From NCBI GenBank assembly GCA_965212525.1, contig CBDBVC010000059.1:1-64000 (forward strand): DNA of 64,000 nucleotides. The letters are read 5' to 3'. Positions within the stretch are counted from its first letter, which is position 1. Each line of letters begins with the position of its first letter. Under the pieces are notes generated by a model. The model saw only the letters and a list, made by a program, of their open reading frames with translations, made no database searches and was not told the origin of the DNA. This stretch comes from SZUA-38 sp965212525 (GTDB lineage Bacteria; Pseudomonadota; Gammaproteobacteria; Xanthomonadales; SZUA-38). Below, piece after piece: positions 16,892 through 24,036 of the stretch. The position numbers and the translations under genes are program-made.

Positions 16892-17880
16892 GCCGGCATG
16901 ATCAGACAGGTTTCGGAAGGGTTGCGGTTCTGATGGGCGGCACCAGTGGTGAGCGGCAGGTGTCACTTGATGGTGGCAGGGATGTGCTCGACTCATTGCA
17001 GCGACAGAACATCAAAGCATTCGCCGTAGACGGGCTGGATGCACTCAAGAGTGTATTGCAGCAGAGTGAGGTCGATCGTGTCTTCAATATCCTGCATGGC
17101 CCCGAAGGCGAAGATGGTCGACTGCAGGGAATGCTGGACTGTTTTCACGTGCCCTATACCGGTACCGGCCTGCTGGGCTCAGCGCTGTCAATGAACAAGC
17201 GCATCAGCAAGCAGGTGTGGAAACAGCATGGACTGATGCTGGCCACCGATGTGGCTCTGGATGCTGCCGTGGATGACCTTTCTGCATCAGCAGTCAGTGA
17301 CAAGGCCGATTCGATCGGATACCCGCTGGTTGTCAAGCCCGTGGCTCAGGGCTCGAGCCTGGGTGTTCATCTGGTGAGTGATACCTCGCAACTGATGGCA
17401 GCGGTTACCGATGCACTTGAGTATGACAGCTGCATTCTGCTCGAACGCTACCTGAAGGGTGTCGAACTGGCAGTTTCCGTACTCGATGATGTGGTTTTGC
17501 CGGCAATCGCCATCGAAACCGATCGGGCATTCTACGACTACGATGCAAAATATGTGGATAACGATACTCGATACCTCTGCCCCTGTGGGCTTGGCGAGGT
17601 CGAAGAGCGCAAACTGGCTGACATGACACTGAAGGCCTATCGCGCTGTCCATCTGCAAGGCTGGGGACGCGTGGACTTCATTTACAGTGATGGCCAGTGT
17701 TTCGTCATCGAGGCCAATACCACCCCGGGCATGACCAGTCATTCACTGGTGCCCAAGGCCGCTGAACAGGCGGGCATTGGCTTCGACGAGCTGGTGCTTC
17801 GGATACTTAAGACCTCGAACGGTCGCGACGGGATCGCAGGTCGGAACAGTCAGGAGGTGACAGCACATGCGAGCACGTGA
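16888..17880 (+). CDS. ddl: D-alanine:D-alanine ligase
   Basis: Ddl joins two D-alanines with ATP to supply MurF. The 330-residue ATP-grasp protein shows VLMGGTSGERQVSLDGG at the N-terminus, the LHGPEGEDGRLQG motif, PLVVKPVAQGSSLGV, and the terminal VIEANTTPGMTSHSLVPKAA block with the metal-binding Glu and Asn. The dcw position before ftsQ corresponds to ddlB of enterics. Its stop overlaps ftsQ by 14 bases. Confidence 0.96.
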   Translation: MSRHDQTGFGRVAVLMGGTSGERQVSLDGGRDVLDSLQRQNIKAFAVDGLDALKSVLQQSEVDRVFNILHGPEGEDGRLQGMLDCFHVPYTGTGLLGSALSMNKRISKQVWKQHGLMLATDVALDAAVDDLSASAVSDKADSIGYPLVVKPVAQGSSLGVHLVSDTSQLMAAVTDALEYDSCILLERYLKGVELAVSVLDDVVLPAIAIETDRAFYDYDAKYVDNDTRYLCPCGLGEVEERKLADMTLKAYRAVHLQGWGRVDFIYSDGQCFVIEANTTPGMTSHSLVPKAAEQAGIGFDELVLRILKTSNGRDGIAGRNSQEVTAHAST

Positions 17881-18610
17881 TTTGTCCATGCTGGGTCTGG
17901 CCTTTGCCATCATCGCCATATTTGCACTGGTTGTGTTCGGTTTGCCGCGTGCACTGACGGACAAGCAGTGGGTGGTGAACTGGATCGAGGTTCAGGGCTC
18001 TTTCGAACGTGTCAGTATCGAACAGATCAGGGCGGCAGCCATTCCGACACTGGGCAACAGCTTTGTGGCCACCGATCTGGATGCCGTTCGAGATCATGTG
18101 CAGTCTCTTCCCTGGGTCAGGAGCGCCGGAGTGCGACGCAAGTGGCCCGATACGCTTCAGATCAGGGTCATCGAACACATTCCTTCTGCACACTGGGGCC
18201 AGCGCATGCTGATCAGTGAGCTGGGCAATGTATTCGAAGTCGAGGGAACCATCGGTCTGAGTGGATTGCCGCAGCTGGATGGTCCGGCAGGGAGACACGC
18301 TGAAGTGCTGGAGACCTACAGGGAAATCGACATCATGCTGCAGCATCACGGTCAGTCAATTGAGTCACTGACATTGAGCAATCGCGGTTCGTGGACGACC
18401 TCTCTGAACTCCGGCATGACTATCGAACTTGGAAGCAAGTCGCCAATCGAACGTCTGGGGCGATTTCTTGATGCTGAATCACTGATCAGTTACGACGGTG
18501 CTCGCCGGATCGGTACGGTGGATCTGCGCTACACCAACGGGTTTTCAATCAGATGGGTGGATATGGAGCAGTCACAGGAGTTGTCCATGTCCGATGAGGA
18601 GGTCAGGTGA
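17867..18610 (+). CDS. ftsQ: Cell-division protein FtsQ
   Basis: FtsQ is a bitopic membrane protein that recruits FtsL and FtsB to the divisome. The 247-residue product has a short cytoplasmic N-terminus, one membrane segment (about residues 8-27), a POTRA domain (VNWIEVQGSFERVSIEQI ... LPWVRSAGVRRKWPDTLQIRVIEH) and the C-terminal beta domain ending with DLRYTNGFSIRW. It overlaps ddl by 14 bases and ftsA by four. Confidence 0.95.
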   Translation: MRARDLSMLGLAFAIIAIFALVVFGLPRALTDKQWVVNWIEVQGSFERVSIEQIRAAAIPTLGNSFVATDLDAVRDHVQSLPWVRSAGVRRKWPDTLQIRVIEHIPSAHWGQRMLISELGNVFEVEGTIGLSGLPQLDGPAGRHAEVLETYREIDIMLQHHGQSIESLTLSNRGSWTTSLNSGMTIELGSKSPIERLGRFLDAESLISYDGARRIGTVDLRYTNGFSIRWVDMEQSQELSMSDEEVR

Positions 18611-19842
18611 TGGCAGCCAGGCAGGAACAGTCACTGATCGTCGGGCTCGATATTGGTACGTCCAAGATCGTGGCCATTGTTGGCGAAGTCTCCGTTGATG
18701 GCGATGTTGAAGTGATCGGCATCGGTACACACGCCTCACGCGGTATCAAGCGGGGTGTGGTGGTCGACATCGAATCCACGGTGGCATCGATACAGCGTGC
18801 AGTCGAAGAGGCAGAACTGATGGCCGGTTGCGAAATTCGCTCGGTCTATGCCGGCATTGCAGGCAGCCATATTGCCAGCATGAATTCTCACGGCATCGTT
18901 GCCATCAGGGATGCAGAAGTGTCGGAGGGTGACGTTGAACGTGTGCTCGACGCAGCCCGGGCTGTTGCAGTCCCTGCCGATCAGCGTGTGCTGCATGTCC
19001 TGCCTCAGGACTACATCATTGACGGCCAGGAAGGTATCAGGCACCCGGTGGGGATGTCTGGTGTACGACTGGAGGCAAGAGTGCATGTGGTGACAGGAGC
19101 CGCAAGCGCAGCGCAGAACGCTGCCAAATGTGTAGCTCGCTGCGGATTGAGAGTCGATGACCTGATCCTGGAGCAGCTGGCATCCTCGTACGCCGTGCTG
19201 AATGAAGATGAAAAGGAGCTCGGTGTCTGCCTGGTGGATATCGGTGCCGGTACCACTGACATCGCAATCTTCACGCAGGGTGCGATTCGCCATACGGCGG
19301 TTATTCCGATCGCGGGTGACCAGGTCACCAATGATATTGCGGTTGCACTCAGAACGCCGACTCAGAGTGCAGAGGAAATAAAGATCAAATACGCCTGTGC
19401 ACTGAGCCAGCTGGCGGCGGCTGATGAAACCATTCAGGTGCCCAGCGTCGGTGACCGGCCATCACGTCGTCTGGCACGACAGACGCTGGCAGAAGTGACA
19501 GAGCCGCGTTATGAGGAATTGTTCAACCTCATTCTGGTTGAACTCAGGCGCAGTGGTTTTGAGGATCTGGTGCCTGCCGGTGTTGTACTGACCGGTGGTG
19601 CATCAAAGATGGAAGGTGTTGCGGATCTGGCAGAGGAGGTATTTCACCTGCCTGTGCGGATCGGTGCACCGCAATACGTCAGCGGTTTGTCTGACGTGGT
19701 TAACAATCAGGTTCATGCAACGGGTGTGGGTTTGCTGTTGTACGGAGCGTCGGCAGATCATGTGCCGGCCGCAGGGTACGGCAGTTCCATCGCAGATTCG
19801 TTGTGGGAAAGAATCAAGGGCTGGTTCCGTGGTGAGTTCTAG
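18607..19842 (+). CDS. ftsA: Cell-division protein FtsA
   Basis: FtsA is an actin-like ATPase that tethers FtsZ to the inner membrane and signals to the septal synthases. The 411-residue protein shows the phosphate-1 loop VGLDIGTSKIVAIVGE, the 1C subdomain, VDIGAGTTDIAIF, VLTGGASKMEGV, and a C-terminal amphipathic membrane-targeting helix (WERIKGWFRGEF). The start GTG overlaps ftsQ by four bases. A 56-base gap with a strong ribosome-binding site (AGAGGAGA) separates it from ftsZ. Confidence 0.97.
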   Translation: MMAARQEQSLIVGLDIGTSKIVAIVGEVSVDGDVEVIGIGTHASRGIKRGVVVDIESTVASIQRAVEEAELMAGCEIRSVYAGIAGSHIASMNSHGIVAIRDAEVSEGDVERVLDAARAVAVPADQRVLHVLPQDYIIDGQEGIRHPVGMSGVRLEARVHVVTGAASAAQNAAKCVARCGLRVDDLILEQLASSYAVLNEDEKELGVCLVDIGAGTTDIAIFTQGAIRHTAVIPIAGDQVTNDIAVALRTPTQSAEEIKIKYACALSQLAAADETIQVPSVGDRPSRRLARQTLAEVTEPRYEELFNLILVELRRSGFEDLVPAGVVLTGGASKMEGVADLAEEVFHLPVRIGAPQYVSGLSDVVNNQVHATGVGLLLYGASADHVPAAGYGSSIADSLWERIKGWFRGEF

Positions 19843-19898
19843 TGAGTGTCGCGGAGCCGGAATTGATAAGTCAATCGTAAAGCAAGAGGAGAGAAGCC

Positions 19899-21077
19899 AT
19901 GTTTGAATTTATGGATTCGTTCAACCAGAGCGCCGTGATCAAGGTGATCGGCGTGGGTGGCGGTGGTGGTAATGCCGTCAAACAGATGGTGGCGGCAGAT
20001 ATCGAAGGCGTTGATTTCGTCTGTGCCAACACTGATTCACAGGCGCTGAAAGACAGCAATGCGCCAATCACATTGCAGCTGGGCTGCAACGTGACCAAGG
20101 GACTGGGTGCCGGTGCCAATCCGGAAATCGGCCGCCAGTCTGCACTGGAAGATCGCGAGCGCATTGTGGAGGTACTGCAGGGTGCCGACATGGTGTTCAT
20201 CACTGCCGGCATGGGCGGTGGTACTGGTACTGGCGGGGCCCCGGTTGTTGCCCAGCTGGCCAAGGAAATGGACATACTGACGGTGGCAGTGGTCACCAAA
20301 CCGTTCCCGTTCGAAGGACAGCGTCGCATGAAGGTGGCGACTGCAGGTATAGAGGAATTGACAAAGCACGTCGATTCACTGATCACCATCCCGAATGAGA
20401 AACTGCTGACCGTTCTGGGCAGCGGCGTCACATTGCTGGATGCTTTCAAGGCGGGTAATGACGTTCTGCTCGGAGCTGTACAGGGCATCGCGGAACTGAT
20501 TACCCGACCTGGTTTGATCAATGTCGATTTCGCCGACGTGAAGACCGTGATGTCCGAAATGGGCATGGCCATGATGGGCACCGGTTCGGCACGAGGTGAC
20601 GACAGAGCCATTGCCGCGGCTGAAATGGCCATCGGCAGTCCCCTGCTCGAGGACGTCAATCTGTCCGGTGCCTACGGCATTCTTGTTAATGTCACCGCCG
20701 GACTTGACCTGTCCATGGGTGAGTTCGAGGAAGTTGGTCGCACAGTCAGTGAATTCGCGTCTGAAGATGCCAATGTGGTTGTCGGTACGGTCATTGACCA
20801 GAACATGCAGGACGAACTGCGTGTGACGGTTGTTGCCACTGGTCTCAATCGTGACGAGATTGCCCAGGAAAAACCAGTCAAGCTGGTCCGCAATGCAACC
20901 ACAGGTGAAGTCGATTATGCAGCACTGTCACAGCGTCCGGCCATGAACCGAACGCAAACCAGTGCCCGCACAACGGCTCCGTCAGAGCCTGTCGAAGAAG
21001 CCCCGGCGGAGAGCAGCCGGGAGGAACAACTGGATTATCTTGATATCCCGGCGTTCCTGCGACGTCAGGCCGACTGA
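19899..21077 (+). CDS. ftsZ: Cell-division GTPase FtsZ
   Basis: FtsZ is the tubulin-like GTPase that forms the division ring. The 392-residue protein carries IKVIGVGGGGGNAV, the tubulin signature GGGTGTG at 106-112, the T7 loop region NVDFADVKTVM, a short disordered linker, and the conserved C-terminal peptide LDYLDIPAFLRRQ that binds FtsA and ZipA. It ends the dcw operon here; a 17-bp stem lies 13 bases after the stop. Confidence 0.98.
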   Translation: MFEFMDSFNQSAVIKVIGVGGGGGNAVKQMVAADIEGVDFVCANTDSQALKDSNAPITLQLGCNVTKGLGAGANPEIGRQSALEDRERIVEVLQGADMVFITAGMGGGTGTGGAPVVAQLAKEMDILTVAVVTKPFPFEGQRRMKVATAGIEELTKHVDSLITIPNEKLLTVLGSGVTLLDAFKAGNDVLLGAVQGIAELITRPGLINVDFADVKTVMSEMGMAMMGTGSARGDDRAIAAAEMAIGSPLLEDVNLSGAYGILVNVTAGLDLSMGEFEEVGRTVSEFASEDANVVVGTVIDQNMQDELRVTVVATGLNRDEIAQEKPVKLVRNATTGEVDYAALSQRPAMNRTQTSARTTAPSEPVEEAPAESSREEQLDYLDIPAFLRRQAD

Positions 21078-21089
21078 AACGATTGACTG

Positions 21090-21139
21090 ACAGACAGGTG
21101 CGGAGGGCTTTGGCTTCTCTGCCTCCGCACCCTGTCTGT
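21090..21139 (+). terminator. Stem-loop after ftsZ (possible terminator)
   Basis: ACAGACAGGTGCGGAGG (21090-21106) pairs with the segment at 21122-21139, with a single bulged C in the CCC at 21130-21132 and a 15-base loop. The stem is long and GC-rich, 13 bases after the ftsZ stop, but there is no T-run after it. It may be a weak or Rho-assisted terminator or an mRNA-stabilising structure. Confidence 0.5.
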
Positions 21140-21206
21140 ACTGACACGCTGGATGATGATTCCACTGCGTGATGCATCATCGACTATGGAGGATTGTCAT
21201 CAGGAA

Positions 21207-21352
21207 TACCGTTTCGTTTATTTCATGAAGGCGTCAGGGTTTGCTTCGAATCATAATAATATTGATCTTGCATTCATTCTTACTAACCCACACTATTGAC
21301 TCGCTCGATCAGGCAAACAGCTGACGCCTTCATCAAATAAATGGCAACGGTA
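21207..21352. repeat. Long imperfect inverted repeat (about 40 bp arms, about 70 bp AT-rich centre)
   Basis: The left arm at 21207-21244 and the right arm at 21313-21352 match as reverse complements in blocks: TACCGTT, then TTTATTT, then ATGAAGGCGTCAG, then TTTGC. The spacer between blocks differs by one base. The centre is AT-rich and non-coding. The element has the size and shape of a miniature inverted-repeat element, but I see no target-site duplication. It could instead be a long mRNA or sRNA hairpin. It lies between ftsZ and the lpxC promoter. The rest of the 483-base ftsZ-lpxC interval holds the stem after ftsZ, this repeat and the AT-rich lpxC leader. Confidence 0.7.
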
Positions 21353-21404
21353 AGCAAAACCAGGTTGACCGGGTCTTCATGATTGATCGGTTAATCTGTC
21401 TACA

Positions 21405-21433
21405 TTGACAAGCGATCGTGTTGCTAATAAACA
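21405..21433 (+). promoter_or_regulatory. Putative sigma-70 promoter of lpxC
   Basis: TTGACA (21405-21410) lies 17 bases before TAAACA (21428-21433). This implies an lpxC leader of about 120 bases that contains two small AT-rich hairpins (CAAC-AAAA-GTTG and the one at 21451-21464). A separate promoter is expected because lpxC is usually transcribed apart from the dcw operon. Confidence 0.5.
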
Positions 21434-21450
21434 ACAAAAGTTGCATTATC

Positions 21451-21468
21451 ACAACAAGTGTTGTTTTT
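21451..21468 (+). terminator. Small hairpin with T-run in the lpxC leader
   Basis: ACAAC-AAGT-GTTGT is followed by TTTT, giving a weak AT-rich terminator-like structure about 95 bases before lpxC. It could end read-through from the dcw operon or attenuate lpxC. The stem is only five base pairs, so this is tentative. Confidence 0.3.
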
Positions 21469-21560
21469 ATGTACCAAAAATGCTTTCAACCATCAAATTG
21501 CTGTGTTAACATCCGTCGCGATCACAAGGTGATGGGTGAACTAAAAACGGGGTTTATCGC

Positions 21561-22472
21561 ATGATCAGACAACGCACGCTGAAAAACATTATTCGCGCCA
21601 CAGGCGTCGGCATTCATACTGGCCAGAAGGTCTATATGACGCTGCGTCCTGCGATTGCGAATACCGGTATCATTTTCCGTCGCGTTGACCTCGATCCCGT
21701 TGTTGAAATTCCGGCCTGTCCCAAGAACGTGGGCGACACCAGCATGTCCACAACCCTGTTCAAGGATGGTGTGAGCATTTCTACCGTGGAACACCTGTTG
21801 TCAGCCATGGCTGGCCTCGGTATCGACAATGCCTATGTTGATCTCAGTGCCTCCGAGGTGCCCATCATGGATGGCAGTGCCGGGCCGTTCGTGTTCCTGC
21901 TTCAATCCGCTGGAATTGAAGAACAGAACATTGCCAAGAAATTCATTCGAATCAAGAAGCCGATTGAAGTGATCGAGGATGACAAGATTGCACGTTTTGA
22001 GCCCTATGAGGGTTTCAAGGTGCGGTTCTCGATCGATTTCAATCATCCGGTCTTCAGAATGCATTCGCGCGAAGCAAGTGTCGATTTCTCGACCACCTCA
22101 TTCGTCAAGGAAGTGGCGCGCGCCAGAACATTCGGTTTCATGCGTGACATCGAGATGCTGCGTGATCGCAATCTGGTACTGGGTGGAAGCATGGACAATG
22201 CCATCGTGCTGGATGACTATCGCATTCTGAATGAAGACGGCCTGCGATACGAAGACGAATTCGTCAAGCACAAGATTCTCGATGCCATCGGCGATCTTTA
22301 TCTGCTGGGACACAGTCTGATTGGCTCATTCTATGGTCACAAGTCAGGTCATGCATTGAACAACAAGTTGTTGCTGAAACTCATCGAGGATGAGGAAGCC
22401 TACGAGGAAGTCAGTTACGACGACATGAAAACTGCACCGATTTCCTATACACACCCTGCTCAGGCATTCTGA
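21561..22472 (+). CDS. lpxC: UDP-3-O-acyl-N-acetylglucosamine deacetylase LpxC
   Basis: LpxC is the zinc deacetylase that commits UDP-acyl-GlcNAc to lipid A synthesis. The 303-residue protein has the family N-terminus MIRQRTLKNIIRATGVGIHTG, the STVEHLLSAM motif with zinc ligand His78, the HKILDAIGDLYLLG motif (second His and the Asp ligand) and the later GHKSGHALNNKLL motif with the catalytic His. Length is standard. The gene has its own AT-rich leader and is followed by the convergent DUF721 gene. Confidence 0.98.
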   Translation: MIRQRTLKNIIRATGVGIHTGQKVYMTLRPAIANTGIIFRRVDLDPVVEIPACPKNVGDTSMSTTLFKDGVSISTVEHLLSAMAGLGIDNAYVDLSASEVPIMDGSAGPFVFLLQSAGIEEQNIAKKFIRIKKPIEVIEDDKIARFEPYEGFKVRFSIDFNHPVFRMHSREASVDFSTTSFVKEVARARTFGFMRDIEMLRDRNLVLGGSMDNAIVLDDYRILNEDGLRYEDEFVKHKILDAIGDLYLLGHSLIGSFYGHKSGHALNNKLLLKLIEDEEAYEEVSYDDMKTAPISYTHPAQAF

Positions 22473-22577
22473 CACCAGACGCGAGGGGGCATCCGGTGAC
22501 AGTAACTTTACGCAGGTTCTGCGTCCCTGACGGGCATCGTTCAGAATCGAAAAACCACACGATTCATCACAATATTG

Positions 22578-22886
22578 TCACGAGTGGCTGATGATAATGG
22601 AGAGCTTTTTTACCTCAATTTTGCCAAATTGCGCAATCGCATGTAAAATCTCCCGGCTCATGAGTCTAATGCGTGATGCCCAGACGGGCGAGCTTGCTGC
22701 AATCACGATCGTCGAGTCTCGATAATTGGCGAGATTGCAATGCTGTTGTATGTCTGCAGGGAGGTTTGGCCAGATTCTGGCCTGCAGCTCATTGAGGAAT
22801 TGCATGTGTCGCAATGTCCGGTTACCGGATGACCTCAGGAGCCTGCTGATTTTTTGAGAATTATCGAAAGTCACGAGAGAGTGCAC
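22578..22886 (-). CDS. DUF721 family protein (DciA-like)
   Basis: This 102-residue basic protein has the DUF721 pattern: an N-terminal helix (ISRLLRSSG), LNELQARIWPNLPADIQQHCNLANYRDSTIVIAASSPVWASRIRLM, then a terminal helix. Some DUF721 proteins (DciA) load or regulate the replicative helicase DnaB; whether this short form does so is inference. A DUF721 gene between lpxC and an M23 peptidase is also found in Pseudomonas. The start appears to be GTG at 22886, only 8 bases from the divergent M23 start, so each promoter must overlap the other gene or lie within it. Confidence 0.78.
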   Translation of the reverse strand: MHSLVTFDNSQKISRLLRSSGNRTLRHMQFLNELQARIWPNLPADIQQHCNLANYRDSTIVIAASSPVWASRIRLMSREILHAIAQFGKIEVKKLSIIISHS

Positions 22887-22894
22887 CAGACACG

Positions 22895-23827
22895 ATGAAA
22901 ATTATTGTCTTCAGAGATTCCACTGAGAGTCCGGTACGATTAAATGTCAATCGACGGTCAATTGCAATCGTTGCTGGCAGCATTGTGTTCGCGTTTGCAC
23001 TGTTTGCCGTATCGGGTTTCTGGCTGGCCTCGAGTCTGCACACCGATCAGTCTCACATCGAGCCCGAGCTGGTTCGCATGCAGCAGACCGTCTCCGATCA
23101 GGAACAGCAACTGGTTTCACTCAAGCAGGAGAACAAGCGGCACCTGGACGCACTGGCACTGAAGATGGGTGATCTGCAGGCCCGTGCCACCCGTCTGGAA
23201 GCACTGGGTGACCGTCTGACCCGGCTGGGTAATCTGGATGACGGTGAATTCAATTTCGACCAGGATCCGCCGATCGGTGGCCCGAACGAAGACACCAGTT
23301 TCGAATCCATTGCACGTGTCGATCTGGAAGATGAACTGCTCAGTCTCGAATCACGAATTCTGGACCAGCAACAGCAGTTGTCGTTGCTGGAGAGTCTGAT
23401 TGCCCATCGCGAACTCGATTCACGCATGGCTCCTGCAGGCAGGCCAATCGAATCCGGCTGGCTGTCATCGCGATATGGTCAGCGTGCAGATCCGTTCACC
23501 GGCGAGCCCTCCATGCATTACGGTATTGATTTTGCCGGCAAATTGAATTCACCGGTCATTGCCGTTGGTGATGGCGTGGTGACCTGGTCCGGCAAGCGGG
23601 TTGGATATGGTTATACCGTCGACATTGATCACGGCAATGGCTATGTAACCCGTTACGCACACAACTCCGAAAACCTGGTCAAGGTCGGGCAGCGCATCAC
23701 GGCAGGACAGCATATTGCACTGATGGGCACCACTGGTCGCGCAACCAGTCCTCACGTGCATTTTGAAGTGTGGTTCAACAATCGTCGGATCAATCCAACC
23801 GATATCGTCAAGAAACTGGCCTCCTGA
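22895..23827 (+). CDS. Membrane-anchored M23 (LytM-type) metallopeptidase
   Basis: This protein is predicted to cleave peptidoglycan cross-links in the periplasm. The 310-residue product has a short cytoplasmic N-terminus, one membrane segment (about 24-47), a periplasmic coiled coil (about 60-180) and a C-terminal M23 domain. The zinc-site motifs are intact: HYGIDFAG (first His and Asp) and HVHFEVW (HxH), so it should be catalytically active, unlike EnvC- or NlpD-type activators that lack ligands. It is a conserved neighbour of secA downstream of lpxC in Pseudomonas-like genomes. It has no strong ribosome-binding site. Confidence 0.9.
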   Translation: MKIIVFRDSTESPVRLNVNRRSIAIVAGSIVFAFALFAVSGFWLASSLHTDQSHIEPELVRMQQTVSDQEQQLVSLKQENKRHLDALALKMGDLQARATRLEALGDRLTRLGNLDDGEFNFDQDPPIGGPNEDTSFESIARVDLEDELLSLESRILDQQQQLSLLESLIAHRELDSRMAPAGRPIESGWLSSRYGQRADPFTGEPSMHYGIDFAGKLNSPVIAVGDGVVTWSGKRVGYGYTVDIDHGNGYVTRYAHNSENLVKVGQRITAGQHIALMGTTGRATSPHVHFEVWFNNRRINPTDIVKKLAS

Positions 23828-23930
23828 CAGAATTCCCGCTTCATGATGGAAAATGTCCGGGGCTCAATCAATCATCACCGGACGCTCCCTGTTTCGACGC
23901 TTTGAGAGCGTGAAAATTCACTCCTCAAAC

Positions 23931-23959
23931 TTGCAACACAGGGTCACTGTCCCTATCTA
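23931..23959 (+). promoter_or_regulatory. Putative sigma-70 promoter of secA
   Basis: TTGCAA (23931-23936) is spaced 17 bases from TATCTA (23954-23959), about 70 bases before the secA ATG. I see no SecM-like leader peptide in the 209-base interval. Confidence 0.45.
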
Positions 23960-24036
23960 ACATAGGTAAACAAATACAATCAGGGCAGGCCGGGTCCGAG
24001 TACGGGCATGCTCATAAATGATGGAACACTGATCAC

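Noticed and set aside
22510..22524. ACGCAG-GTT-CTGCGT hairpin after lpxC as a terminator
   Set aside because: The stem is six base pairs with no T-run; too weak to call.
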